DNA from: Pedobacter sp. Leaf194
Lineage (GTDB): Bacteria; Bacteroidota; Bacteroidia; Sphingobacteriales; Sphingobacteriaceae
Length of the DNA stretch: 64,000 nt
NCBI RefSeq assembly: GCF_001423945.1
Contig: NZ_LMPU01000009.1
Location: 889,125 to 953,124, forward strand
Direction of reading: 5' to 3'
Shown piece after piece: positions 1-9,390 of this stretch. Numbering within the stretch: the stretch's first letter is position 1; every line of letters begins with the position of its first letter. A program made the translations under genes and the position numbers. Below the pieces are notes generated by a model. It ran no database searches, had not been told where the DNA came from, and saw only the letters and a list, made by a program, of their open reading frames with translations.

Positions 1-354
1 TCAGCAGTGGGATACAATGCTGCAGGCTCTGCCGGTTCGAATAAAGGTCCGTCAAATCCCGATTATTTAAAAGAGGTTCAATCGAGAATAGATACTCTTT
101 TAAAATACAATCCGGGTTTAAAGAAAGCTGAAATACCTGCAGACATGGTTACCGCATCGGGCAGTGGCTTAGACCCAAACATATCTATCCAAGGCGCAGA
201 AATCCAGATAGCACGCGTGGCAAAAAACAGAAACCTGAGTGCGCAAAAAGTAAAGGATTTAGTGGCTATGAACACCCTGAAACCTTTATTTGGATTATTT
301 GGTCCTTCGTCGGTAAATGTTCTGAAACTTAATCTGGCTTTAGATAACCTATAA
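1..354 (+). CDS. kdpC: Potassium-transporting ATPase subunit C, 3' part
   Basis: C-terminal part of KdpC, the small inner-membrane subunit that stabilises the KdpFABC potassium-import P-type ATPase. The reading frame is open from base 1, so the gene starts outside the window; about 117 residues remain of a family usually near 190. Family landmarks are visible: DMVTASGSGLDPNIS, then a QIARVAKNR helix, and the C-terminal VNVLKLNLAL. The GTG at position 7 is only the first possible start in the window and is not a real start. kdpA and kdpB are expected just upstream. The downstream porin and KdpD-like sensor fit the kdp locus arrangement of Bacteroidota. Confidence 0.93.
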   Translation, partial: SAVGYNAAGSAGSNKGPSNPDYLKEVQSRIDTLLKYNPGLKKAEIPADMVTASGSGLDPNISIQGAEIQIARVAKNRNLSAQKVKDLVAMNTLKPLFGLFGPSSVNVLKLNLALDNL

Positions 355-534
355 CCTTAAGTACCAGCTTATCAACGGGAGCGCAGCCAAATTTCTGACC
401 TTTTAGAAATATTGTCGCAAAATTTCCTCGCCGAGGCAAAGGTGAAAATCCTTCCAAAAAATTAATGAAAACAGCGTAATCCCTAAGCCGCTGCAAGCAA
501 GGCAAAGGGCACCAACAATAATCACATCATCAAA

Positions 535-1605
535 ATGAAAAAATTAATCACCCTAATAACAACGTTAACAGCATCAATAACTGCTTTTGCACAAGATGAA
601 CCAAAAGTAAAATTTTCCGGTTACCTCGAAACTTACTACGGTTACGATTTTAATAAACCAAGCGACCATAACAGGCCGGGATTCATCTATTCGCACAACC
701 GGGCAAACGAAGTAAATTTAAATTTAGGTTTTATTAAAGCGGCATATGATAACGGCAACATCCGGGCAAATGTGGCCCTAATGGCCGGAACTTACACAAA
801 TGCCAATTTAGCGGCCGAACCGGGTGTACTTAAAAATATTTTTGAAGCCAACGCCGGTGTAAAACTGTCAAAATCACAAAATCTGTGGATTGATGCCGGC
901 ATTTTTTCATCACACATTGGCTTTGAAAGCGCCATTTCTAAAGATTGCTGGGTTTTAACCAGAAACATCGCTTCCGAAAACACGCCTTACTATGAGTCGG
1001 GTGCCAAAGTAACTTACTCAACAAATGATGGAAAATTAACCGCGACCCTACTCTACCTAAATGGATGGCAACGAATTACCCGCCAAAATGGCAATGATAA
1101 ACCCGCAGGTGGTTTGCAGCTAACCTGGAAACCAAGCGCAAAAATTACCGTTAATTATAGCAATTATTTGGGCTCTGAAGGTGCAGATTCTGTGCGTGTT
1201 AATCGTTTCTACCACAACATTTATGGTATATTTCAAGTAACCGATAAATTTGGGCTAACACTTGGTGTAGATTACGGCACACAACAAAAATCAAAAGAGG
1301 GCAACCTTAAAAATAAAGTGTTTTCTCCAGTCGCAATAGCCCAGTATAAGTTTGCAGAAAAATGGGCCGTAGCGGGCAGATTTGAATATTATGAGGATAA
1401 AAATGGGGTTTTTATAGCAACAGGAACACCAAACGGTTTTAAAACAAAGGGTTATTCTTTAAATGTTGATTATGCTCCGATACCAAATGCAGTAATTAGG
1501 CTGGAAGGCAAAACTTACGATAGCCGGGATAAAATTTTCACAAGAGCAAATAGTACCGTTAATGCGAGTACAACCTTAACTGCCGGTATCGCTGTCGCAT
1601 TTTAA
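535..1605 (+). CDS. Outer-membrane beta-barrel porin of the kdp locus
   Basis: A 356-residue protein with a cleavable signal peptide (residues 1-19, ending AFA-Q). The mature chain is rich in alternating aromatic and polar residues and ends in hydrophobic-aromatic AVAF, as expected of an outer-membrane barrel. It resembles the porin-like beta-barrel proteins often encoded beside kdp genes in Bacteroidota. The likely role is passage of ions or small solutes through the outer membrane for the Kdp pump; this is inferred from position. It starts 180 bases after kdpC and is followed 128 bases later by the KdpD-like gene, all on the same strand. The signal peptide supports the ATG at 535. No catalytic motif is seen. 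Confidence 0.75.
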   Translation: MKKLITLITTLTASITAFAQDEPKVKFSGYLETYYGYDFNKPSDHNRPGFIYSHNRANEVNLNLGFIKAAYDNGNIRANVALMAGTYTNANLAAEPGVLKNIFEANAGVKLSKSQNLWIDAGIFSSHIGFESAISKDCWVLTRNIASENTPYYESGAKVTYSTNDGKLTATLLYLNGWQRITRQNGNDKPAGGLQLTWKPSAKITVNYSNYLGSEGADSVRVNRFYHNIYGIFQVTDKFGLTLGVDYGTQQKSKEGNLKNKVFSPVAIAQYKFAEKWAVAGRFEYYEDKNGVFIATGTPNGFKTKGYSLNVDYAPIPNAVIRLEGKTYDSRDKIFTRANSTVNASTTLTAGIAVAF

Positions 1606-1733
1606 GGGAACATTATAAACATCATTTCTATTCTGCCTAACGCGAAGAATCTGCAGGCGATTGCAAACTGCAACAAAATACAGCACTTCTTGCAGATTTT
1701 TCACATTCAAAATGACCAGAAAATAAGATACCA

Positions 1734-2858
1734 ATGCTAGAAAAAGACGAGTCGGTTAAACATTTTATTGAACTTATTCAAAAATCGAGACGCGGCAAGC
1801 TCAAAATTTATATTGGAATGAGTGCAGGCGTTGGTAAAACATACCGAATGTTGCAGGAAAGCCATGCACTTTTACGCAATGGCATCGACATTTGTATCGG
1901 TTATGTAGAAACGCATCGTAGGGCAGAAACGCAAGCTTTGGTTGATGGTTTACCCTTGATTGCAAGAAAGACGATTTTTTACCGGGGCAAGGAAATCGAA
2001 GAAATGGATTTGCAGGGAATTTTAAATCGGCACCCCGAAATTGTTGTAGTAGATGAGCTTGCACATACCAACGCAGAAGGAAGCAAAAACAGCAAGCGTT
2101 GGCAGGATGTTTTTGACCTACTGGAGGCTGGAATCAGCGTAATTTCTGCGGTCAACATTCAACATTTAGAAAGCATAAATGAAGAAATAGAACACATTAC
2201 GGGCATCAAGGTTACCGAGCGAATTCCGGATAAAATTCTGGAGATAGCCGACGAAATTGTGAACATCGATTTGACCGCCGATGAGCTGGTTACCAGACTA
2301 AAAGAGGGCAAAATTTACGATAAAAGTAAAATCGAAAGCGCACTTAGCAATTTTTTTCAGTCGGATAAAATACTCCAGCTCAGAGAGCTTGCTTTGAAAG
2401 AAGTTGTTCATCAGGTGGAAAGGAAAATCCAAACAGAAATCCCCAAATCCGTTAAGCTCCGGTCAGAAAAATTTCTGGCCTGCATTTCATCAAATTCCGC
2501 AACCGCAGGCGTAGTTATCCGGAAAACGGCAAGACTTGCCTCCTATTATCATTCTCCATGGATTGTTCTTTATGTGCAAAGCGACGAAGAAAGCCTGGAT
2601 AAAATTAAGCTCGATAAACAGCGCCATTTAATTAACCACTTTAAACTCGCTACAGAGTTAGGTGCGGAGGTAATTAAAATAAAAAGTAATCAAATTACGC
2701 AAACCATAATTAACATGGCAATAGAAAAAGAAATTACTACAATCTGCATTGGCAAGCCGCATTTAAATATTTTTCAGGTTATTATGCGAACCGCAGTTTT
2801 TAACCAGTTGTTGCGTAATTTAGCCGCTAAAGAAATAGATTTGGTTATACTTTCCTAA
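1734..2858 (+). CDS. kdpD: KdpD-like osmosensor, sensor half only
   Basis: A 374-residue protein matching only the N-terminal cytoplasmic half of KdpD. Residues 20-230 form the KdpD domain with Walker A GMSAGVGKT (28-36), the VETHRR segment and Walker B-like VVVDELAHTN. Residues about 245-374 form a universal-stress-protein-like domain. Classical KdpD is near 900 residues and continues into four membrane helices and a histidine kinase; none of these are present, and the stop at 2858 is clean. The next gene, 114 bases on, is a separate HAMP/PAS histidine kinase, so sensing and kinase parts appear to be split over two proteins. This split is common in Bacteroidota kdp loci. No KdpE-type regulator lies in the window. 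Confidence 0.88.
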   Translation: MLEKDESVKHFIELIQKSRRGKLKIYIGMSAGVGKTYRMLQESHALLRNGIDICIGYVETHRRAETQALVDGLPLIARKTIFYRGKEIEEMDLQGILNRHPEIVVVDELAHTNAEGSKNSKRWQDVFDLLEAGISVISAVNIQHLESINEEIEHITGIKVTERIPDKILEIADEIVNIDLTADELVTRLKEGKIYDKSKIESALSNFFQSDKILQLRELALKEVVHQVERKIQTEIPKSVKLRSEKFLACISSNSATAGVVIRKTARLASYYHSPWIVLYVQSDEESLDKIKLDKQRHLINHFKLATELGAEVIKIKSNQITQTIINMAIEKEITTICIGKPHLNIFQVIMRTAVFNQLLRNLAAKEIDLVILS

Positions 2859-2972
2859 AGTTTAAAACACCCTGTATAGTAGTTAATTCAGCGCAATAGC
2901 AATAATTAATCAAACATCACTTTGGTGCTGTTAAGTGCCAGTGCATTAGTGCTAAACAAAAATAACACAACC

Positions 2973-4712
2973 ATGAAAATAAAAACCAAGCTCCGCCTCG
3001 GATTCGGGTTTCTCTTTATTCTCGTTTTATCATTTGGCTTGATAGCATTGTTTTTTCTTAACGAGCTTTCTGATAAATCGAAGGTAATTCTGAAAGACAA
3101 TTACAAATCGCTAAGATATGTCGCCGAAATGCGGAGTGTTGTCGATGCGAATGCATTTCCTTTGCCGGCACCAATAGCAAAAGTATTCCAAGGAAATTTA
3201 AACCTGGAAGGAAACAACATCACTGAAAACGGCGAAAGAATTGCCTTCCAAAAATTAGCATCCACATACAAATCTTTGCAGGCAGCGGATGGTAAAAGTG
3301 CGCTTAAGGATTTGAGATTAGCACTCCAGAAAATCGATGAGCTCAACTTAAAAGCAATTTATGCCAAGAATGAACTGGCGAATGAGGCTTCAGGAAGGGC
3401 AAACCTTTACATCATGATTGCGGCTACCTTTAGCTTTATCATCTTGTTTACTTTCATCATCAATTTCCCTGGTTTTGTGGCTAATCCACTTGCCGAATTT
3501 AGTGCTGCGATACGTGGCATTAGCCGGAAAAATTATAAGCAGCGCTTAAATTTTGATAATGATGATGAGTTTACCGAGCTTGCAGAAGCCTTTAACGGAA
3601 TGGTTGTGAAGCTGAATGAATGGGAAAACAGCAATCTTTCGAAAATAAAATCTGAAAAATCGCGGATTGAAGCCATCATTGCACAAATGCAGGATGCAAT
3701 TATTGGCTTGAACGAGAAAGGTGAAGTGCTGTTTTTAAACCATTTAGCAGCAAAGCTGATGAGCCTGGACGAGAAAAAGATTATTGGTGAAAATGTTGCC
3801 GACTTAATCAAAAAAAATGAATTGTTAAAGCGAATTATAAAACCAGATACAAGCGATAAAACCTTAAAAATATATGCTGATGAAAAGGAATCGTACTTTC
3901 TGCTCGAGAACCGGGAAATTGTAATCCCCAACTATGATGAGCCGAATGACAATACCTTGATCGAATCGTCGAAATCTGCCGGAAGTGTTTATGTATTAAA
4001 AAACATAACCCAGTTTAAAGAACTTGATGAAGCGAAAACCAACTTTATTGCCACAGTTTCGCACGAGTTAAAAACGCCGCTTTCCTCCATAAAAATGAGT
4101 TTGAAGCTTTTAAATGATTCTCGTGTTGGCGAAATAAACGAAGAGCAGCGACAACTTTTAACACATATTAAGGAAGACAGCGACCGTTTATTGAAAATTA
4201 CGAGCGAACTCCTGGATTTATCGCAGGTTGAAACCGGAAATTTAAAACTCACTTTTGCACTCACCAATCCTCAGGAAATTGTTCAGTACGCTGTCGATGC
4301 AGTTAAATTTCAGGCGGAACAGAAATTAATTAAACTGGAACTAAATTGCGACGACAGGCTCCCGAAAGTGAATGCCGATATACAAAAAACCGCCTGGGTT
4401 TTAGTCAACTTTTTATCAAATGCTTTACGCTACAGTTCCGAAAAATCAAGCGTTGTAATTGATGTTTTTCAAAAAGGTGAATTTGTGCAGTTTTCCGTTC
4501 AGGATTTTGGAAAAGGCATCGATGAAAAATACCAGAAGCGGTTATTCGATAGGTACTTTCAGGTGCCAACAGATGGGCAAAATAAATCCGGCTCCGGTTT
4601 GGGATTAGCCATTTCAAAAGATTTTATTGAAGCCGAAGATGGAAAAATCTGGGTAGAAAGTGCCGTTGGCGAAGGCAGCAGGTTTAGTTTTATATTGCCG
4701 ATAAGTTTATAA
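2973..4712 (+). CDS. Membrane HAMP/PAS sensor histidine kinase, kdp-linked
   Basis: A 579-residue inner-membrane kinase. It has a first membrane helix at about residues 8-30, a periplasmic stretch, a second helix at about 150-172, HAMP, PAS (about 225-345), HisKA with the phospho-acceptor His364 in ATVSHELKTPL, and HATPase_c with NFLSNALRYSS, DFGKGID and SGLGLAIS. The ATG at 2973 is preferred over an in-frame TTG at 2922: the earlier start would add 17 residues ahead of the natural MKIKTKLRLGFGF membrane start. It follows the truncated kdpD gene, so it probably provides the missing kinase activity for potassium or turgor control. That pairing is inference. No partner response regulator is adjacent. 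Confidence 0.88.
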   Translation: MKIKTKLRLGFGFLFILVLSFGLIALFFLNELSDKSKVILKDNYKSLRYVAEMRSVVDANAFPLPAPIAKVFQGNLNLEGNNITENGERIAFQKLASTYKSLQAADGKSALKDLRLALQKIDELNLKAIYAKNELANEASGRANLYIMIAATFSFIILFTFIINFPGFVANPLAEFSAAIRGISRKNYKQRLNFDNDDEFTELAEAFNGMVVKLNEWENSNLSKIKSEKSRIEAIIAQMQDAIIGLNEKGEVLFLNHLAAKLMSLDEKKIIGENVADLIKKNELLKRIIKPDTSDKTLKIYADEKESYFLLENREIVIPNYDEPNDNTLIESSKSAGSVYVLKNITQFKELDEAKTNFIATVSHELKTPLSSIKMSLKLLNDSRVGEINEEQRQLLTHIKEDSDRLLKITSELLDLSQVETGNLKLTFALTNPQEIVQYAVDAVKFQAEQKLIKLELNCDDRLPKVNADIQKTAWVLVNFLSNALRYSSEKSSVVIDVFQKGEFVQFSVQDFGKGIDEKYQKRLFDRYFQVPTDGQNKSGSGLGLAISKDFIEAEDGKIWVESAVGEGSRFSFILPISL

Positions 4713-4806
4713 ACTGCCCAACAATTCGTGGAAACAAGTGTTTTAAGATCGAAAATAATTAAATTTCGATTTTTATCTTTAATGCTGAAACAACGAATCT
4801 CAGTTT

Positions 4807-6459
4807 ATGCAGTTATCCATCCCATATCTGACTACGGAGCAAATTATCGACGTTTTTAACGTTACGCCAACGGCAACAGCAATTCATGTTGGTGAGGATG
4901 CGTTTATTCAAATTGCTAATGATGCGATGCTAAGCATCTGGGGTAAAAGCAGAGATGCTGTAATTAACCGATCGCTTGAGGATGCCCTGCCTGAACTCAA
5001 AGGCCAGCCTTTTATCGATATGTTTAAAAGAGTTTGGAATGAGGGCATTACTTTTTCAGGTAGTGATACGCCCGCAGATTTGAAGATTGATGGCATACTT
5101 AAAACCTTTTATTTTGATTTTGAGTACAGGCCTATCAAAAATACCGAGGGCAAAACCATTTGTATTCTTCATACAGCAGTTGATGTTACAGACCGTGTTG
5201 TAAACAAGGAAAAACTGAAAGATGCAGCGGAGAAAGAACTTGCGCTGAGGAGGGAACAGGGCCTTAATGAAGAACTGGCGGCTACAAATGAAGAGCTTGC
5301 GGCATCAAATGAGCAGTTAATGATAATGAATGAAGAGTTAGCTTACGCCCGCGAAAACCTGAGTCTTTTGAATAATGAGTTAGAGAGCAGGGTGGCCGAG
5401 CGTGTTAAAGAATTATCAGACAGTGAAGAAAGATTGTTGCAGGCAATAGATACGGCAAAGATGGGCACATGGCGCATTGAAGCCGAAACTTTGCATTTAT
5501 CTGTCTCTGATTTTGTAAAAGAGCTTTTGGGTTTACCTTTAGATAAGGAGGCCGAGGTGAAACAAATTTTGGAGGCCATCCATCCCGATTACCACGGAAC
5601 AGTGCTAAAGGCTATAGAAAAGGGGCTTCAAAACCACGAACCAAGCGATATTGAATATCCCATAAGAAATCTAAAAACCGGCGCAGTAAAGTGGGTTAAA
5701 GCTACAGGTAGAATATTTACCGATCATGAAGATAAGCCGAGTGAGTACTCCGGACTTTTTATGGATATTACCGAGCGAAAACTTGAGGAGTTGAGGAAAA
5801 ACGATTTTATCGGAATGGTGAGTCACGAGTTGAAAACACCTCTGACAGCGCTGAATGGCTTTGTGCAGGTTCTTCAACACAAAGCTGATAAATCAGAGGA
5901 TAGTTTTTCTACCTCTGCACTGGGCAAAGCCTATAATCAAATCAAAAAAATGACCGGTATGATAAACGGTTTCTTAAACGTTTCAAGGCTGGAATCTGGC
6001 AAACTTCAGATAGAAAAAAAGAATTTTGATTTGGAAACACTTTTTGCTGAAATTGTGGAAGATGCAGGCATGCTACAAAGTTCTCACAAAATTCATTTCC
6101 ACATCGATAAGCAGGTTCAGTTGCACGCCGACAGGGATAAGATTGGCAATGTCCTCTCAAACTTAATTAACAACGCCATTAAATATTCGCCTGGCGGAGG
6201 CAATATCGATATTAATTGCACATCAGTTAACGATCAGCTGGTTTGCCGCGTAAAAGATTACGGTATCGGCATCCGTGCAGAAGATCAGGAGAAACTTTTC
6301 GATCGTTACTATCGTGTTGAGGGCAACGACACCATTTCCGGCTTCGGCATTGGTTTGTATTTATGCGCAGAAATTATTCGGGGGCACCGCGGAAACATTT
6401 GGGTAGATAGCGAACCCGGCAAAGGTTCATCATTTTATTTTAGTTTGCCAATTGATTAA
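4807..6459 (+). CDS. Soluble PAS-coil-PAS histidine kinase
   Basis: A 550-residue kinase without signal peptide or membrane helix. An N-terminal PAS domain (about 12-130) is followed by a long signalling coiled coil (about 135-205) with repeated EELAATNEELAASNEQL heptads. A second PAS/PAC domain (about 205-325) comes next, then HisKA with His340 in GMVSHELKTPLTALNGF, and HATPase_c with LINNAIKYSPGG, DYGIGI and GFGIGLYL. It is probably a cytoplasmic sensor of an unknown signal. It lies 94 bases after the kdp-linked kinase and ends overlapping, tail to tail, the thioesterase gene on the other strand. No dedicated regulator is visible nearby, so its partner cannot be named. Confidence 0.88.
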   Translation: MQLSIPYLTTEQIIDVFNVTPTATAIHVGEDAFIQIANDAMLSIWGKSRDAVINRSLEDALPELKGQPFIDMFKRVWNEGITFSGSDTPADLKIDGILKTFYFDFEYRPIKNTEGKTICILHTAVDVTDRVVNKEKLKDAAEKELALRREQGLNEELAATNEELAASNEQLMIMNEELAYARENLSLLNNELESRVAERVKELSDSEERLLQAIDTAKMGTWRIEAETLHLSVSDFVKELLGLPLDKEAEVKQILEAIHPDYHGTVLKAIEKGLQNHEPSDIEYPIRNLKTGAVKWVKATGRIFTDHEDKPSEYSGLFMDITERKLEELRKNDFIGMVSHELKTPLTALNGFVQVLQHKADKSEDSFSTSALGKAYNQIKKMTGMINGFLNVSRLESGKLQIEKKNFDLETLFAEIVEDAGMLQSSHKIHFHIDKQVQLHADRDKIGNVLSNLINNAIKYSPGGGNIDINCTSVNDQLVCRVKDYGIGIRAEDQEKLFDRYYRVEGNDTISGFGIGLYLCAEIIRGHRGNIWVDSEPGKGSSFYFSLPID

Positions 6460-6932
6460 ACAATGTAAGGCTCCATTTCCTTATCAATGCTTTTTCTAAG
6501 TTCCATTAATTTAATTGCATAGCCGTGCATGGCAATTTCTTTTTCAGTTTTAGGCTTAAATGCAGGAATCGGTTGCGGTTGCCCGTCATCATCAACTGCT
6601 ACGAAAACGATAATGCAGTGGGTGTTTTTTACAAAATTTGCTTGTCCGACAGGCTTTGAAAAAGCATCAACTGCGATGTGCATGCTGGTTTTTCCGGTAT
6701 AAATAATCCGGGCTTCCATTTTTACCAAATGGCCAATATGTACAGGGTGAAAAAACCTGATACCGCCCACGTAAACCGTTACACAATAACGCTGACTCCA
6801 CTGCAATGCACAAGCAAAAGCCGCCTGATCTATCCATTTCATCATCATTCCGCCATGCACTTTGCCGCCGTAATTTACGTCAGATGGCTCACTTAAAAAT
6901 TGCAGCTCTATGTGGTTTTGTGTTTTGGCCAT
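6456..6932 (-). CDS. Acyl-CoA thioesterase, hotdog fold (YciA/ACOT type)
   Basis: A 158-residue single-hotdog thioesterase that hydrolyses acyl-CoA to free acid and CoA in the cytoplasm. The family signature is the N-terminal hotdog helix in GGKVHGGMMMKWIDQAAFACA, followed by YVGGIRFFHPVHIGHLVKMEARI and a TGKTSMHIAVD strand. The ATG at 6932 (MAKTQNH) is chosen. An upstream ATG at 6986 would add 18 residues that are not typical of the family. The stop codon overlaps the end of the convergent kinase gene. The GNAT gene upstream is on the same strand, 139 bases away. The physiological substrate cannot be told from sequence. Confidence 0.88.
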   Translation of the reverse strand: MAKTQNHIELQFLSEPSDVNYGGKVHGGMMMKWIDQAAFACALQWSQRYCVTVYVGGIRFFHPVHIGHLVKMEARIIYTGKTSMHIAVDAFSKPVGQANFVKNTHCIIVFVAVDDDGQPQPIPAFKPKTEKEIAMHGYAIKLMELRKSIDKEMEPYIV

Positions 6933-7071
6933 GATTTTGGTAGTTTGCTTTTTGTTAATCGCAAAGTACGCAAAGCCTAAAAGCAATGAAAATAAAGTTG
7001 CAATTTTAAATGCAGGGTAGCATATTTAATTAAACTGTCCTTTAGGTAGACCCTTCAGTTAATCACTTGTA

Positions 7072-7533
7072 TCACTCTGCAAATTCTTTTTCACAATGTT
7101 GTCTCAGCTGTTTTGGCCCCTGTGGCCAGATGAATGAAGTGGTCTGTTTCTTCCATCCAAGGCTTTTGTAAAAACGGTCGGCGCCGGGTGCAGCAGTTAG
7201 GTTTACAAAATGATAATCGTGCAGCTGGCTGTTTAAAGTATTTACGAGGTATTTTCCTAAACCATTTCCCTGAAAGTCCGGATCTACCACGATGTCTGCT
7301 AGCATTGCATAATAGCGGCCATCGCCAACAACACGGCCAAATGCAATTATTTTTCCCTGATGATACACAAACAAGGTGACGGTACTTAAAGAAAATGCCT
7401 TGTGAATTTCGTCTGCAACCCGGTGCTTCCAGTTCACTTTTTGAAAAAGTTCGAGAACACGCTGCCAGTCAACACCATTTAAATCCGGGTTAAGCTGATA
7501 ATCATAATGCTGATATTCGTTTATTTCATCCAT
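7072..7533 (-). CDS. GNAT-family N-acetyltransferase
   Basis: A 153-residue protein with the GNAT acetyl-CoA binding motif A, ADIVVDPDFQGNGLGKYLVNTL (Q-G-N-G-L-G pyrophosphate loop), and the later APGADRFYKSLGWKK segment typical of the C-terminal part of the fold. It should transfer an acetyl group from acetyl-CoA to an amine in the cytoplasm; the acceptor is unknown. It is a stand-alone gene. The 274 bases upstream up to the P460-like lipoprotein gene show no other feature that I can support. Confidence 0.85.
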   Translation of the reverse strand: MDEINEYQHYDYQLNPDLNGVDWQRVLELFQKVNWKHRVADEIHKAFSLSTVTLFVYHQGKIIAFGRVVGDGRYYAMLADIVVDPDFQGNGLGKYLVNTLNSQLHDYHFVNLTAAPGADRFYKSLGWKKQTTSFIWPQGPKQLRQHCEKEFAE

Positions 7534-7807
7534 TGACTAGTAATCTATTTCGACTGCATTTGAAACCCTTTATTTTTCAAAAAGTTTACTTTGTTTTAAA
7601 TTCTCAGTCCAGCCATGCTCAAATCTTTCAGGCAACCGTGGTTGCGGTAATTTTGTGCATCGATTAGAGTTAGTGCATAGCAAAAGTGAAATAGGATCTA
7701 CTTAGCTTAATAGCGAATGTTTCGCCACTTAAAGCCGTTAAATTCCCATGGCGATTCATCATATTGAAAAAACCGGAAAGAAGCTCAATCTCAATGCCGA
7801 TTTTACG

Positions 7808-8275
7808 CTAAGGTGAAGTAGCAATCGGTATGGAGAGGATAATTGCTTCTCTATCACCTTTTAAAAGCAAACCTTCTTGCCAGGCCGGTCCTTTAAAAAA
7901 AGTGTAGCTTTTTTGTCCTTTACCATCAATTGATACACGCTCTATTGTGGCAACTCGATCTGGAATCCTTGCGCCAAACCATTCCGAATCAGCCTTTTCC
8001 TTCCACGTTACCAAATAAACTACCGAGCCCGGAGCATAATTGGCTACTTCGTTCAACCGTTTCGAAGCAATGCTGTTTCCATAAAGTGTCGACATTGTTT
8101 TCGCTTCTGCCTGCAAACTAACAGCCATGGGTGTCATTTCTAAGGGATTTTCCGGAAGGCTGGCATTGTTGCCAACTGAGGCTTGTCTATTAATCCGGCC
8201 TGAAGGATTTGAATTGCACCCGCAGATAAATAGAATAATGAAAGGAAGTATCCCCCCTGTATAGATTAATTTCAT
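7808..8275 (-). CDS. Lipoprotein resembling a haemless P460-type domain
   Basis: A 155-residue lipoprotein. The N-terminus MKLIYTGGILPFIILFICGCNSN is a lipoprotein signal, with acylation probably at Cys19 or Cys21. The mature part has a segment (VVYLVTWKEKADSEWFGARIPDRVATIERV) like proteins often annotated as cytochrome P460 family, but there is no CxxCH haem site. The start at 8275 is chosen because it lies 4 bases after the stop of the upstream dihaem gene and begins the signal sequence. An in-frame ATG at 8329 would overlap that gene. It is translationally coupled with the dihaem cytochrome, so it may be its partner or anchor. That role is inference. Confidence 0.7.
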   Translation of the reverse strand: MKLIYTGGILPFIILFICGCNSNPSGRINRQASVGNNASLPENPLEMTPMAVSLQAEAKTMSTLYGNSIASKRLNEVANYAPGSVVYLVTWKEKADSEWFGARIPDRVATIERVSIDGKGQKSYTFFKGPAWQEGLLLKGDREAIILSIPIATSP

Positions 8276-8279
8276 CTTA

Positions 8280-9206
8280 TTATTTTTTAAAATCTTTGAT
8301 ATCAAGCGGTGTTGTAAAAACATAATCATTATTACGCTCGGGTCTGTGGCAGCTAATGCATTCGGAGTCGAATTTTACTGTTTTCCCATAAGGCAAAAGA
8401 TTTTCCCCCTTCCAGCGTGCCCATCCCCAACCTTTCGTGCCGGCGTAGCGTGTAGCATCTTTTATCATAAACTCAACCTGAACAAACTGACCGGCGTAAA
8501 CATTTCCGTCTTTACCTTTCTCCTGTTTCCACGCAGTTTTGGCGAAAACAGTTCCATCCGGCCATGGCTTTGTTTTTCCATCGTGTATTGCTTTGACGGC
8601 TATCGGGTTGCCAAAAATGATGCGGATGGTGCCATTATCGAAACGATCGGTACTGCTTATGGCTTTCCAATTGCGATAACCAGGAAGATATGCTACTCCA
8701 TTCGGCGAATTTTTCACTTCCTTAACTTTAGGCTGCCCTACCCTGCTTACGGCATCGCCAGGTTTACTCACCAGATTGTTCAGAAAATAATTTTTCAGCA
8801 GAGCTATATCCTTTTCCTTCAGCTTTGCCGACGGATGCAAGGCCGTATAGCTGCTCAGAGGCATCTCCCCGGAAAGAATTCCATTTAAGGCGAAATAGAG
8901 CATGGCATTGCGTTGCGGCGTGGCAAGCGAATCCCATTGCGAAAAATCAAGCGCCTTTCTGCCATCACGGATGTGCGAGGCTACCAAGAAGTTGGCGGGT
9001 GTGATCTTATCGAACCAGCGCAAATTGGTCTGTGCAGAGTGACAGTCGAAACAGGAGGTTTCGAATACATTTGCCACTTCTTTCGGAACGCCAGTCAAAG
9101 TTTTAGCCGTTTGTGCTTTTGCGGTGCTTAATTCCTCCGGCCTGATGAGTTGCGCCAGCAATACCAGGCATGCAATACAGAGTATAATTTTAAATTTGAA
9201 TTTCAT
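8280..9206 (-). CDS. Exported dihaem cytochrome, haem-bd plus P460 domains
   Basis: A 308-residue exported protein with an N-terminal membrane or signal segment (residues 5-23). A haem-binding domain follows with CFDCH (Cys52, Cys55, His56) and the HSAQTNLRWFDKITPANFLVASHI pattern. The C-terminal half (about 155-308) is a cytochrome P460-type domain with a second site, CISCH (Cys283, Cys286, His287). P460 proteins oxidise small nitrogen compounds such as hydroxylamine or act as periplasmic redox carriers; which applies here is unknown. Its stop is 4 bases before the next lipoprotein gene. It is divergent from the LytTR regulator gene at 9391, with a shared 184-base promoter region. Confidence 0.83.
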   Translation of the reverse strand: MKFKFKIILCIACLVLLAQLIRPEELSTAKAQTAKTLTGVPKEVANVFETSCFDCHSAQTNLRWFDKITPANFLVASHIRDGRKALDFSQWDSLATPQRNAMLYFALNGILSGEMPLSSYTALHPSAKLKEKDIALLKNYFLNNLVSKPGDAVSRVGQPKVKEVKNSPNGVAYLPGYRNWKAISSTDRFDNGTIRIIFGNPIAVKAIHDGKTKPWPDGTVFAKTAWKQEKGKDGNVYAGQFVQVEFMIKDATRYAGTKGWGWARWKGENLLPYGKTVKFDSECISCHRPERNNDYVFTTPLDIKDFKK

Positions 9207-9390
9207 GATCTTCTATTTTTTGACCTACCCAAAATTAGCGCTCTAAGCGCCTATATGGTTCTTATAAGTATGTGAAAGGGATAAATTTAGCCTTAAAGAC
9301 GAATAAATAGCTTTGAATAATCCGATCTTTTTTCAGACCTTGACCACGAATCCCAAATTAGTTTACTTGGCAGATTTTTAAGCACCTTAT

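Noticed and set aside
8346..8888. A 180-codon plus-strand frame
   Set aside because: It is antisense to the well-supported dihaem cytochrome gene.
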